Notes: generated from the sequence alone by a model not told the origin. A DNA stretch of 64,000 bases from Pantoea dispersa (GCF_014155765.1 NZ_SCKT01000006.1:97217-161216); one strand, 5' to 3'. Positions 38,012 to 47,232 are shown, counted from the stretch's first letter. Numbers and translations are program-made.

Positions 38012-38749
38012 ATGTCAGAAGAAAAAAAGGGTCACACTCGCCGGGATTTCCTGCTGAGAACCATCACCCTGGCGCCGGCAATGGCGGTAGGCAGTACGGC
38101 GATGGGCGCACTGGTCGCGCCAATGGCCGCCGGTGCGGCAGCGTCGTCGGCAGCTGCGCCGCAGCAGGCGCGCGAGTATCAACCGGTGTGGTTTACCGCC
38201 GAAGAGTTTGCCTTCCTCAAAGCCGCCGTGGCGCGCCTGATCCCCAACGATGAACGTGGTCCTGGCGCGCTGGAAGCCGGCGTACCGGAGTTTATCGATC
38301 GCCAGATGAATACGCCGTATGCCACCGGCAGCAACTGGTATATGCAGGGACCGTTCAATCCGGATCTGCCAAAAGAGCTCGGCTATCAACTGCCGCTGGT
38401 GCCGCAGCAGATCTACCGTCTCGGCCTGGCCGATGCCGATGGGTGGAGCAAACAGCAGCACGGCAAGGTGTTTGCTGAGCTGACGCCCACGCAGCAGGAC
38501 GCGCTGCTGAGCGCCTTCGAAAACGGCAGCGCGCAATTCCCGCAGGTGCCGGCCAAAACCTTCTTCGCCTTTCTGTTGCAAAACACCCGCGAGGGCTACT
38601 TCAGCGATCCGATCCACGGCGGCAATCAGGGCATGGTGGGCTGGAAGCTGATCGGCTTCCCTGGCGCACGCGCCGACTTTATGGATTGGGTAGAGCGCGG
38701 CGAACGTTATCCGTTCCCGTCAGTTGATATTCGCGGCGAGAGGGCGTAA
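38012..38749 (+). CDS. gluconate 2-dehydrogenase-type subunit 3 (gamma), Tat substrate
   Basis: A 245-residue small subunit of a membrane-bound FAD-dependent polyol or sugar-acid dehydrogenase. The N terminus has a twin-arginine signal ([20 protein letters not shown]), so this chain probably carries the flavoprotein partner through the Tat pathway as a folded pair. The mature part has the family features [40 protein letters not shown] and the C-terminal [19 protein letters not shown]. It is needed for folding and export rather than catalysis. The large subunit starts two bases after its stop. A GntR-like palindrome lies before this first gene of the operon. Confidence 0.88.
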   Translation: MSEEKKGHTRRDFLLRTITLAPAMAVGSTAMGALVAPMAAGAAASSAAAPQQAREYQPVWFTAEEFAFLKAAVARLIPNDERGPGALEAGVPEFIDRQMNTPYATGSNWYMQGPFNPDLPKELGYQLPLVPQQIYRLGLADADGWSKQQHGKVFAELTPTQQDALLSAFENGSAQFPQVPAKTFFAFLLQNTREGYFSDPIHGGNQGMVGWKLIGFPGARADFMDWVERGERYPFPSVDIRGERA

Positions 38750-38751
38750 CC

Positions 38752-40536
38752 GTGGCAAATGCGTTAAAAAAAGTGGATGTGGCGATCGTCGGTTTCGGCT
38801 GGGCCGGGGCGATCATGGCGAAAGAGCTGACCGAGGCCGGTCTGCATGTGGTGGCGCTGGAGCGCGGGCCGCATCGCGATACCTATCCGGATGGATCCTA
38901 TCCACAGTCCATTGATGAACTGACTTATAACATCCGCAAAAAGCTGTTCCAGGATCTGTCAAAAAGCACTGTGACTATCCGTCACGATGCCTCACAAACC
39001 GCCGTACCGTATCGTCAGCTGGCGGCATTCCTGCCGGGCACCGGCACCGGCGGCGCCGGCCTGCACTGGTCGGGCGTGCACTTCCGCGTCGACCCGGTCG
39101 AGCTGAACCTGCGCAGTCACTACGAGCAGCGTTACGGCAAAAACTTTATCCCGGAAGGCATGACCATTCAGGATTTCGGCGTCAGCTATGACGAGCTGGA
39201 ACCGTTCTTCGATCAGGCGGAAAAAGTGTTCGGCACCTCCGGTAGCGCCTGGTCAATCAAGGGCAAAGTGGTGGGCAAAGAGAAAGGCGGCAACCCGTAT
39301 GCGCCGGATCGCTCCAGCGACTTCCCGCTGCCGGCGCAGAAGCGCACCTGGTCAGCACAGCTGTTTGCCCAGGCGGCGGAATCGGTGGGCTATCACCCTT
39401 ACGATATGCCGTCGGCCAACACCTCCGGTCCTTACACCAATACCTACGGCGCGCAGATGGGCCCGTGCAACTTCTGCGGCTTCTGCAGCGGCTACGCCTG
39501 CTACATGTACTCCAAAGCGTCGCCGAACGTTAACATTCTGCCCGCGCTGCGCCAGGAGCCGAAGTTTGAGCTGCGCAACAACGCGTATGTGCTGCGCGTC
39601 AATCTTACCGACGATAAAAAACGCGCGACCGGAGTGACCTATCTGGACGGTCAGGGACGTGAAGTGGAGCAGCCGGCGGATCTGGTGATCCTCTCCGCCT
39701 TCCAGTTCCACAACGTGCACCTGATGCTGCTGTCCGGCATCGGCAAGCCGTACAACCCTATCAGCAACGAGGGCGTGGTCGGCCGTAACTTTGCCTACCA
39801 GAACATCTCCACGCTGAAGGCGCTGTTTGATAAAAACACCACCACCAATCCGTTCATCGGTGCCGGTGGCGCCGGCGTGGCGGTGGATGATTACAACGCC
39901 GATAACTTTGACCATGGTCCGTACGGCTTTGTCGGCGGTTCACCGTTCTGGGTCAACCAGGCGGGCACCAAGCCGATCTCCGGCCTGCCGACGCCAACAG
40001 GCACGCCGAACTGGGGCAGCCAGTGGAAAGCGGCGGTGGCGGATACCTATAACCATCACGTGTCGATGGATGCGCACGGCGCGCACCAGTCGTATCGCGC
40101 TAACTATCTCGATCTCGATCCCAACTACAAAGATGCTTACGGCCAGCCGCTGCTGCGTATGACCTTTGACTGGCAGGACAACGACATCAAAATGGCGCAG
40201 TTCATGATCGGCAAGATGCGCAAAATCACCGAAGCGATGAATCCGAAGATGATCATTGGCGGCGCAAAAGGGCCGGGTGCCCATTTCGATACCACCGTGT
40301 ACCAGACCACGCACATGAGCGGCGGCGCCATCATGGGCGAAGATCCTAAAACCAGCGCGGTGAACCGTTATCTGCAGAGCTGGGATGTGCCGAACGTGTT
40401 TGTTGCCGGCGCTTCTGCCTTCCCGCAGGGACTGGGCTACAACCCGACCGGCATGGTGGCGGCGCTGAGCTACTGGTCCGCCAAAGCGATTCGTGAACAG
40501 TATCTGAAGAACCCCGGCCCGCTGGTACAGGCATAA
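38752..40536 (+). CDS. FAD-dependent gluconate 2-dehydrogenase-type flavoprotein (alpha)
   Basis: A 594-residue GMC-family oxidoreductase. The FAD-binding Rossmann motif is VDVAIVGFGWAGAIMAKELT at residues 8-27; GTGTGGAGLHWSG and GRNFAYQN follow; the catalytic histidine/asparagine region is near the C terminus (FPQGLGYNPTGMVAALSYW). A cysteine cluster at 239, 242, 245 and 250 (CNFCGFCSGYAC) matches the iron-sulfur loop described for related FAD dehydrogenases. It has no signal peptide and should be exported with the Tat-bearing small subunit. It likely oxidises gluconate at C2 to 2-ketogluconate in the periplasm; 2-ketogluconate or sorbitol dehydrogenase are alternatives within the family. 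It starts with GTG. Gluconate is favoured by the GntR-like operator. Confidence 0.88.
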   Translation: MANALKKVDVAIVGFGWAGAIMAKELTEAGLHVVALERGPHRDTYPDGSYPQSIDELTYNIRKKLFQDLSKSTVTIRHDASQTAVPYRQLAAFLPGTGTGGAGLHWSGVHFRVDPVELNLRSHYEQRYGKNFIPEGMTIQDFGVSYDELEPFFDQAEKVFGTSGSAWSIKGKVVGKEKGGNPYAPDRSSDFPLPAQKRTWSAQLFAQAAESVGYHPYDMPSANTSGPYTNTYGAQMGPCNFCGFCSGYACYMYSKASPNVNILPALRQEPKFELRNNAYVLRVNLTDDKKRATGVTYLDGQGREVEQPADLVILSAFQFHNVHLMLLSGIGKPYNPISNEGVVGRNFAYQNISTLKALFDKNTTTNPFIGAGGAGVAVDDYNADNFDHGPYGFVGGSPFWVNQAGTKPISGLPTPTGTPNWGSQWKAAVADTYNHHVSMDAHGAHQSYRANYLDLDPNYKDAYGQPLLRMTFDWQDNDIKMAQFMIGKMRKITEAMNPKMIIGGAKGPGAHFDTTVYQTTHMSGGAIMGEDPKTSAVNRYLQSWDVPNVFVAGASAFPQGLGYNPTGMVAALSYWSAKAIREQYLKNPGPLVQA

Positions 40537-40547
40537 GGAACATGGCG

Positions 40548-41867
40548 ATGATCAAAAGTTTAACAGCCCTGTTGCTGGGCACCCTGTCGTTCGCCGCGCT
40601 GGCGGAGGACACCGCCGCCGATGCGCTGGTGCAGCGTGGTGAGTATCTGGCGCGCGCCGGTGACTGCGTCGCCTGCCACAGCACCGCAGGCGGTAAACCG
40701 TTTGCCGGCGGACTGGCGATGGCGACGCCGATTGGCACCATCTACTCCACCAATATCACGCCGGATAAGGCAACCGGCATTGGTGACTACAGCTATGACG
40801 ACTTCCAGAAAGCGGTGCGTCACGGCATGGCGAAAAACGGCGACACGCTCTATCCGGCGATGCCCTATCCATCTTATGCGGTGGTCAGCGATGACGACAT
40901 GAAGGCGCTGTATGCCTACTTCATGCACGGCGTGGCACCGGTGGCGCAGGCTAACAAAGAGAGCGACATTCCGTGGCCGCTGTCGATGCGCTGGCCGCTG
41001 GCGATCTGGCGCGGCCTGTTTGCGCCAGATGTGAAGGCGTTCCAGCCGGCCGCGCAGGAAGATCCGGCGCTGGCACGCGGTCGCTATCTGGTGGAAGGAT
41101 TGGGCCACTGCGGTGCCTGCCACACGCCGCGCAGCATCACTATGCAGGAGAAAGCGCTGAATAACGGTCAGGGCAACGATTACCTTGCCGGCAGCAGCGC
41201 GCCGATTGACGGCTGGACCGCCAGCAACCTGCGCGGTGACAACCGCGATGGCCTGGGGCGCTGGAGCGAAGCGGATCTGCAGCAGTTCCTGCGCTATGGC
41301 CGTAACGATCACACGGCGGCGTTTGGTGGCATGACCGAGGTGGTGCAGCACAGCCTGCAGTATCTCAGCGATGCGGATATCAGCGCGATCGCCCGTTACC
41401 TGAAATCGCTGGGTGCGAAAGATCCGTCTCAGGCGGTATTCCGTGAGGATGACGCAGTGGCCCGGGCGCTGTGGAAAGGTGACGACAGCCAGCCGGGTGC
41501 CGGCGTGTATGTCGACAGCTGTGCGGCGTGTCATAAAACCGACGGCAGCGGCTATCAACGCTTCTATCCGGCACTGCGCGGGAATCCGGTGGTGATGGCA
41601 GAGGATCCGACGTCGCTGATTCATATCGTACTGGTTGGCGGCACGCTGCCGGGCGTGCAAGGCGCACCGACCGCGATCACTATGCCGGCGTTTGGCTGGC
41701 GTCTGAACGACAGCCAGGTGGCGGATGTGGTGAACTTTATCCGCAGCAGCTGGGGCAACGGCGTGCAGACCAAAGTCACGGCGAAACAGGTGGCGAAACT
41801 GCGCCAGGATGACAGCGTGCAGCCAAAACAGGGCAGCGCGGATATCCGGGGGCTGGAAAAGCAGTAA
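40548..41867 (+). CDS. triheme cytochrome c subunit of the gluconate-type dehydrogenase (beta)
   Basis: A 439-residue exported cytochrome with a Sec signal peptide (IKSLTALLLGTLSFAALA) and three CxxCH heme-binding motifs: CVACH at residues 40-44, CGACH in GLGHCGACHTPRS, and CAACH in VDSCAACHKTDGSG. The C terminus may anchor it at the membrane. It moves electrons from the FAD subunit to ubiquinone, so sugar-acid oxidation feeds the respiratory chain without proton-pumping by the enzyme itself. I prefer the ATG at 40548, eight bases from AAGGA, over the ATG at 40542, which is too close. It follows the alpha gene by 11 bases and ends the operon; heme attachment will need the Ccm system encoded elsewhere. 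Confidence 0.92.
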   Translation: MIKSLTALLLGTLSFAALAEDTAADALVQRGEYLARAGDCVACHSTAGGKPFAGGLAMATPIGTIYSTNITPDKATGIGDYSYDDFQKAVRHGMAKNGDTLYPAMPYPSYAVVSDDDMKALYAYFMHGVAPVAQANKESDIPWPLSMRWPLAIWRGLFAPDVKAFQPAAQEDPALARGRYLVEGLGHCGACHTPRSITMQEKALNNGQGNDYLAGSSAPIDGWTASNLRGDNRDGLGRWSEADLQQFLRYGRNDHTAAFGGMTEVVQHSLQYLSDADISAIARYLKSLGAKDPSQAVFREDDAVARALWKGDDSQPGAGVYVDSCAACHKTDGSGYQRFYPALRGNPVVMAEDPTSLIHIVLVGGTLPGVQGAPTAITMPAFGWRLNDSQVADVVNFIRSSWGNGVQTKVTAKQVAKLRQDDSVQPKQGSADIRGLEKQ

Positions 41868-41876
41868 ATTACTCTT

Positions 41877-41920
41877 ACACCCCATCAGCTCATGATGCAA
41901 TTTAAAAACTGATGGGGTGT
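41877..41920. terminator. 12-bp inverted repeat after the dehydrogenase operon
   Basis: ACACCCCATCAG (41877-41888) pairs perfectly with CTGATGGGGTGT (41909-41920) around a 20-base loop, 10 bases after the cytochrome stop. There is no T-run; it may be a terminator or a processing/stability hairpin. Confidence 0.55.
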
Positions 41921-42065
41921 GAAAATATAATAGATCTACATATATTTATTTACACGACCGCGAAAATCCTTTCAGACATTTCTTGTAAGAGATTGATTAT
42001 CTCTGGCTTGAAAATCCTTTCCGCTTATTAAGCGTTACATTAACTTTAGCGAAAAGGATGACCAT

Positions 42066-45000
42066 ATGTCTGTCGGCTATTACGACCCGACCAAACCGGG
42101 ACAAGAAAACTTCGTCAATTCACCCTATCAGTACTGGAAAGGAGTGGTTGCGGATAAAAGCGTTAGCTATATCGAATTTGCCATCAATGGCCGGCTATTT
42201 ACTACGCAGGTAAACGCGGACGGCAGCTGGGAGTATCAGCTGCCGCTGCGACTGGAAGAGGGCAGCCACAATCTCACTATCCGCTTCTTCGATCTTGCCG
42301 GCAATGCCGGAATTCCCCTTCAGACGCGGCTGGAAGTCGATCTCAGCCCGCCCGATATGCCGGCGATTATGCGCGTACTGGATGACTTCGGTCCGGTGCA
42401 GGGCCCGGTTGGCAACAAAGGCTTCACCGATGATAAAACGCCAGCCATTTCCGGTTATGCCGAGCCGGACAGCATTGTCCGCCTGTACAGCAACGGCGTG
42501 CTGACTGGCAGCGTGCAGGCGGCGAAAAACGGTCAGTGGACCATCACGCCGGAACTGAGTAATGGTGAACAGCGCCTGTATGTCACCGCCACTGACAAAT
42601 TCGGCCAGGTCAGTTTTGATTCCCCGGTCTTCACGCTTTACGTCAATTCGCCGCGCATCGACAAGCCGCAGCTGCTGGAAGTCTATGATAATGAAGGCCC
42701 CAATAATGGCGTGATTAAAGCGGGTAGCGAGAGCGACGATCGTAGTCCGCGCCTGAGCGGCAACGCGCCGCTGGATGCCGAAAGTGTAGTGATTTATGTC
42801 AACGGCGAGCGGGTAGGCATCGCACCAGTGGTTGATGGCCAGTGGCACTGGGAAAGCAACATTGATCTCCTTAACTTTGGCAATAATACCATTACCGTCC
42901 GCGCGCAGAATAATCGTGGCGAACTGAGTAATGAAAGCGAACCCTTTACTTACAAAGTGATTCCAACGCCGGAAGCTAAAATCGATTATGCATTCGATAA
43001 CGAAGGCCTCTATCAGGGGCGTCTGGATAGCGGGGCGCTGACCAATGATTTCAGTCCTATTCTGAAAGGCAGTGCAGAAGCCAACAGTGTGGTATATGTC
43101 CACGCACAACGGATTAACGGTTATTGGGAGCTGCTCGGTAGTGTACGTGCGGATGCTCAGGGTAACTGGGAGATTGAGACGAATAAGCTGACGCAGGGGG
43201 ACGGTGATTATGAGTTCCAGGTTGGCTATTTCACGCAGCCAGATACCCAGGCAGAGAAGTTTAGCCTGACTATTATCAGCGGCGAAGCCGTTATGCCTGT
43301 AATTGAATCCGCTTTTGATAATGTTGGTACATCCACCGGCGCGCTGAAAAATGGAGCTGTGACTGATGATTACACACCGACGCTGAGCGGTCGTGCCGAA
43401 GCCAATTCGATCGTTTATTTCTTTGATAAACACGTCAACGGTACCTGGGCACGGCTCGGCAGTGTTAAAGCCGACGCGCAGGGGAACTGGACCTTCACTA
43501 CGCCAAATCTGGGGGGGTATCTCGGAGAGCATACTTTCCAGGTCAGCAACAGCGAGAAACGTTACACCAATGGCAGCACGTATCAGCTAACGCTGCAGCC
43601 GGAAAAACCGAATATCAGTAACGCTATTGATAATGAAGGCGGTATCCAGGGCGAACTAAAAAATGGCGACTATACCGATGATTTCACTCCAACACTCACG
43701 GGCTGGGCAGCATCAAACAGTTTAGTGTATGTGTATGCTCAGCACGACAATGGCAACTGGCAGTTACTTGGCAGCACGCGCGCCAGCAACTTCGGGGCCT
43801 GGAATTTCACTACCAGTAACTTATCCGGTCAGCACGGCGAATATCAGTTCCAGGTTAGTAGCAGCAGCACGCGCGATCCGTCCGCTGATATTTTCAAGCT
43901 GGAAATCAACGATAACGCGGTGAGAGTAGGCGATGAAGGGCTGGCCTGGGACTTTGATGATGGCACGCTGCAAGGCTGGATGCCTGCCGGGCTGTACAAA
44001 AAATATAACCAACTGAAAACCACCGAATGGAAAGGCGCCGACGGTTCTAACGTGCTTGGCTCAATGACTGACTTCGTTGAGGGGCGTGATTACAGCGGTG
44101 ACGTGGTTTATCGCTATATTGAAGTCGAGGCGGGTAAAACTTATGAACTGGATTTTGATGGTTACCGTCTGAATCAGGGTTGGGTTGCCCCAGTAATTGG
44201 TATGGAAGTTGACGGTAAAACGGTGATTAAACCTGAGGCGTTAACGTCGTCATGGCAGCATAAAAGCGGCACTTATACCGCAACCGAAACCAAAGTGGTC
44301 AAAGTCGCGGTCACTAATGCCACCGCCAATGGCTACGGCAATGATTTCCTGCTGGACAATCTCGGTATGAAGCCGGTCGAAGTTACGCCGGTGGATAGAC
44401 AGGGACTCGACTGGGACTTCAACGATGGCACGCTGCAGGGCTGGATGGCTGCGGGGCTGTACGAAAAATATAACCAGCTGAAAACCACCGAATGGAAAGG
44501 CGCCGACGGTTCTAACGTACTTGGCTCAATGACTGACTTCGTCGAGGGGCGTGATTACAGCGGTGAAGTGGTTTATCGCTATATTGAAGTCGAGGCGGGT
44601 AAAACTTATGAACTGGATTTTGATGGTTATCGTCTGAATCAGGGTTGGGTTGCCCCAGTAATCGGCATGGAAGTGGACGGTAAAACGGTAATTAAACCCG
44701 AGGCGTTAACGTCGTCATGGCAGCATAAAAGCGGCACCTATACCGCAACCGAAACCAAAGTGGTCAAAGTTGCAGTCACTAATGCCACCGCCAATGGCTA
44801 CGGCAACGATTTCCTGCTGGATAACCTTGGGATAAAGCCGGTCAACGTAACCAACGTGGGGGAACAGCGGATCGACTGGGACTTCAACGACGGCACACTG
44901 CAGGGCTGGATGGCTGCAGGGATATATGAAAAACTCAACCAGATTAAGACCACTTACTGGAAGGGCGAAGATGGCTCCAATGTCTTAGGCAGCTCGACAG

Positions 45001-45683
45001 ATGCTAATAATACCGGACGTGATTATAGTGGTGAGGTTGTTTATCAATATATCCAGGTCGAAGCGGGTAAAAGTTACACGCTGGGCTTTGATGGTCAACG
45101 GATTAATAAAAGCTATGCATCTTCAGTAATCGGCATTCAAGTCGACGGAGTAGATGTTGTTGCTCCTGCTACCCTGACGCAAACATGGCAGCATTTTAGT
45201 GGCGTTTACACAGCAACCGAAACCAAAGTGGTGAAAGTTGCGGTGGTCAATGATACGCCAAATGCCTATGGCAATGACTTCCTGCTGGATAATCTGTTTG
45301 TGCAGCCGCAAAATAATAGTGTTACCAAAGTAATCGCAACGGAAAGCATACTGACAGAAATGCTTGCCAGCGGTGAAGAAGCCGCGGTAATCGACATGCT
45401 CGGCAACGGTAAAAATACGCTTAGCGTTAGCGTGGCGGATGTTCTCAGTGCTGGCAGCAAAGACCTGTTTATTGTTGACGGCAAAACCCAGGTGCTGATC
45501 AAAGGCGATGCGCAGGACGTGGTGAAACTGGATGACATCCTCGGCGACGGCGGTGACGTGGGCGATTGGGTGAAACAGCAGGGCAGCACCACGGTGGCTG
45601 GCGTGAAGTATCAGGTTTACAGCCACAGCGGCGTCGATGCCGATGTGCTGATCCAGGAAGGGGTGAAAACCGAACTGGTGTAA
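42066..45683 (+). CDS. large Ig-like repeat surface protein with type I secretion-like C terminus
   Basis: A 1205-residue protein without a signal peptide (starts SVGYYDPTKPGQENF). Residues 1-620 hold about six bacterial Ig-like domains of roughly 100 residues, with repeated motifs DNEG...G.L..G..TDD.-PTLSG.AEANS and GSVRADAQGNW. Residues about 620-1080 contain three 155-residue modules beginning WDFDDGTLQGW and ending GYGNDFLLDNL, which look like carbohydrate-binding or jelly-roll domains. The last 110 residues (NTLSVSVADVLSAGSKDLFI, KGDAQDVVKLDDILGDGGD, VAGVKYQVYSHSGVDADVL) resemble the C-terminal end of SiiE/BapA-type giant adhesins exported by type I systems. No ABC exporter, membrane-fusion protein or TolC gene lies nearby. 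AAGGA is seven bases before the ATG. Likely role: attachment or matrix binding; ligand unknown. Confidence 0.75.
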   Translation: MSVGYYDPTKPGQENFVNSPYQYWKGVVADKSVSYIEFAINGRLFTTQVNADGSWEYQLPLRLEEGSHNLTIRFFDLAGNAGIPLQTRLEVDLSPPDMPAIMRVLDDFGPVQGPVGNKGFTDDKTPAISGYAEPDSIVRLYSNGVLTGSVQAAKNGQWTITPELSNGEQRLYVTATDKFGQVSFDSPVFTLYVNSPRIDKPQLLEVYDNEGPNNGVIKAGSESDDRSPRLSGNAPLDAESVVIYVNGERVGIAPVVDGQWHWESNIDLLNFGNNTITVRAQNNRGELSNESEPFTYKVIPTPEAKIDYAFDNEGLYQGRLDSGALTNDFSPILKGSAEANSVVYVHAQRINGYWELLGSVRADAQGNWEIETNKLTQGDGDYEFQVGYFTQPDTQAEKFSLTIISGEAVMPVIESAFDNVGTSTGALKNGAVTDDYTPTLSGRAEANSIVYFFDKHVNGTWARLGSVKADAQGNWTFTTPNLGGYLGEHTFQVSNSEKRYTNGSTYQLTLQPEKPNISNAIDNEGGIQGELKNGDYTDDFTPTLTGWAASNSLVYVYAQHDNGNWQLLGSTRASNFGAWNFTTSNLSGQHGEYQFQVSSSSTRDPSADIFKLEINDNAVRVGDEGLAWDFDDGTLQGWMPAGLYKKYNQLKTTEWKGADGSNVLGSMTDFVEGRDYSGDVVYRYIEVEAGKTYELDFDGYRLNQGWVAPVIGMEVDGKTVIKPEALTSSWQHKSGTYTATETKVVKVAVTNATANGYGNDFLLDNLGMKPVEVTPVDRQGLDWDFNDGTLQGWMAAGLYEKYNQLKTTEWKGADGSNVLGSMTDFVEGRDYSGEVVYRYIEVEAGKTYELDFDGYRLNQGWVAPVIGMEVDGKTVIKPEALTSSWQHKSGTYTATETKVVKVAVTNATANGYGNDFLLDNLGIKPVNVTNVGEQRIDWDFNDGTLQGWMAAGIYEKLNQIKTTYWKGEDGSNVLGSSTDANNTGRDYSGEVVYQYIQVEAGKSYTLGFDGQRINKSYASSVIGIQVDGVDVVAPATLTQTWQHFSGVYTATETKVVKVAVVNDTPNAYGNDFLLDNLFVQPQNNSVTKVIATESILTEMLASGEEAAVIDMLGNGKNTLSVSVADVLSAGSKDLFIVDGKTQVLIKGDAQDVVKLDDILGDGGDVGDWVKQQGSTTVAGVKYQVYSHSGVDADVLIQEGVKTELV
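43947..45314. repeat. three tandem 465-bp repeats in the adhesin gene
   Basis: Units start at 43947, 44412 and 44877, exactly 465 bases (155 codons) apart, each beginning TGGGACTT. Units 1 and 2 are nearly identical in DNA over most of their length; unit 3 is clearly diverged and slightly shorter, ending near 45314. Copy number could change by recombination without breaking the frame. Confidence 0.95.
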
Positions 45684-45690
45684 ATCTGGC

Positions 45691-45708
45691 GGGGGCGGAA
45701 ACGCCCCC
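45691..45708 (+). terminator. probable terminator hairpin of the adhesin gene
   Basis: GGGGGCG-GAAA-CGCCCCC, a 7-bp GC stem with a GNRA-like tetraloop, eight bases after the adhesin stop. It is followed by AAAGG rather than T residues. Confidence 0.5.
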
Positions 45709-45726
45709 AAAGGTTTGCACCAGGAC

Positions 45727-45764
45727 GTAGCGGCGCGATTTATCGCGCGATGAATCGTGCCGCT
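45727..45764. repeat. GTAG-led hairpin repeat (REP-like variant)
   Basis: GTAG is followed by an outer stem AGCGGC/GCCGCT that encloses the palindrome GCGCGATTTATCGCGC (45733-45748). The GTAG plus hairpin layout matches the other REP-like elements, but the stem sequence differs. Confidence 0.55.
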
Positions 45765-45822
45765 CCAAAGGGTGCGCATTGCCGGGCTGAACCGGCCGCC
45801 GCCCACCCTGCGCCCATCCGGG

Positions 45823-47232
45823 TTAAATGTTCTCCAGATCCAGCCCCCGCGTCTTCGGCCCGTAAATCCCGACCGACAGCATCACCATCAGCATGCTCAG
45901 CACGATAAACACGATCACTCCCTGACTGCCGGCATACTGCAGAATCAGGCCAATCAGAATACTGCTGAAAGCGGTCGACAGCCGGCTGAATGAATAGCAG
46001 AAGCCGACGGCGCGCGCACGAATGTGCGTCGGGAAGATCTCAGTCTGATAAGCGTGATAGCTGAAGGTGAGCCAGGCGTTGCTGTAGGTGATCAGGAAAC
46101 CGCACACCACCATCAGCAGCGGGTTGCTGGTCAGCGCGAACAGCGTGCCGAACACCACCGTCATCAGCGATGAAGAAACGATCTGCCATTTGTTTTCCAG
46201 CCGGTCGGCGTAGCGGCTGCAGATCAGCGAGCCGAGCGGATAGGCCAGCGTGATGAAAAAGGCGTACAGCAGGCTATGGGTGACGGTGGCCCCCTTGCCG
46301 GACAGCAGCGCCGGCAGCCAGTTACCGAAGCCGAAGAAGCCAATCGCCTGGAAGAAGTTCATCACCACCAGCATCAGCGTACGCTGGCGATAAGCCGGTG
46401 CCCAGATTTCGCTAAAGCGCCCTTTTTTCGGCAGCTGTGCCGCCGCATCACGCTGAGAGAAATCGTCTCCCGGCGCAATGCCGCAGCGTTTTTCCATCTC
46501 GCTCAGCACCCGGTGCGCGTCCTGATGCCGCCCCTGCTGTGCCAGCCAGCGCGCCGACTCCGGCAGGTTTTTCCGGATAAACCAGATCACCAGCGAGCAC
46601 AGCGCACCGGCGATCACGACCCAGCGCCAGCCTTCGAGGCCGAGCAGGGTTTGCGGTACCAGCCACCATGACATCAGCGCTACCGTCGGCACCGACAGGA
46701 ACTGAATGAAAAAAGAGAAGGCAAACGCGCGGCTGCGCAGATGGGCCGGCACCCACTCCGACAGATAGGTATCGATGGTCACCAGCTCGACGCCCAGACC
46801 GATGCCGACCAGAAAGCGGCACAGAATAATCATCTCCGCGCTGTGCTGGAACGCCATCAGCAGTGAGAACGCACCGTACCACGCCAGCGCGCACATAAAA
46901 GTCAGGCGACGGCCGAAGCGGTCAGCATAGGGTGTCAGCAGGCTGGCACCGACAAACAGGCCGAGAAAGGTCGCCGAGGCGAACGCCGCCTGATCGGCGA
47001 TACCAAACACGCCTGCGGCGCCGGTGTGGAACACGCCTGCGGCGACCAGCCCGGCGCTGATGTAGCCGGTTTCAAACAGATCGTACAGCTCGAAGAAGCC
47101 GCCGAGCGCCAGCAACGTAATAAAGCGCCACAGCCCGGCGGAAGAGGGCAAAGCGTCGATGCGCCCGGCCAGCGTCTGGCGTTCGGTCGCGATGCGATCG
47201 GTCGCCACCCCTGTCGAATAGGTGGTTGTCAT
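45823..47232 (-). CDS. MFS metabolite transporter
   Basis: A 469-residue major-facilitator protein of the sugar/aromatic-acid:proton symporter branch, with 12 predicted helices, a long N-terminal cytoplasmic extension (about 35 residues) and a central loop between helices 6 and 7. Motifs are the helix 1 GGFFELYDLFETGYISAGLV, the helix 2-3 signature PYADRFGRRLTFMCAL, the helix 4-5 GIGLGVELVTIDTYLSEWVP and the PESARWLAQQGRHQDAHRVL loop. GAGG lies 11 bases before the ATG. It follows abgT on the same strand after 186 bases, so it may be expressed with the abg genes and carry a related aromatic or amino-acid product, but nothing in the sequence fixes the substrate. Confidence 0.75.
   Translation of the reverse strand: MTTTYSTGVATDRIATERQTLAGRIDALPSSAGLWRFITLLALGGFFELYDLFETGYISAGLVAAGVFHTGAAGVFGIADQAAFASATFLGLFVGASLLTPYADRFGRRLTFMCALAWYGAFSLLMAFQHSAEMIILCRFLVGIGLGVELVTIDTYLSEWVPAHLRSRAFAFSFFIQFLSVPTVALMSWWLVPQTLLGLEGWRWVVIAGALCSLVIWFIRKNLPESARWLAQQGRHQDAHRVLSEMEKRCGIAPGDDFSQRDAAAQLPKKGRFSEIWAPAYRQRTLMLVVMNFFQAIGFFGFGNWLPALLSGKGATVTHSLLYAFFITLAYPLGSLICSRYADRLENKWQIVSSSLMTVVFGTLFALTSNPLLMVVCGFLITYSNAWLTFSYHAYQTEIFPTHIRARAVGFCYSFSRLSTAFSSILIGLILQYAGSQGVIVFIVLSMLMVMLSVGIYGPKTRGLDLENI

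Noticed and set aside
40560-41900. 446-codon minus-strand frame opposite the cytochrome c gene
   Set aside because: The plus-strand gene has three heme motifs and a signal peptide; the antisense frame is Arg/His-rich and featureless.
41877-41920. phage or island attachment site
   Set aside because: It is an inverted, not a direct, repeat; no tRNA or integrase is near, and its position right after an operon fits a transcript end.
42195-43532. 445-codon minus-strand frame opposite the adhesin gene
   Set aside because: The plus-strand Ig-like domains are clear; the antisense frame shows no motif or ribosome site.
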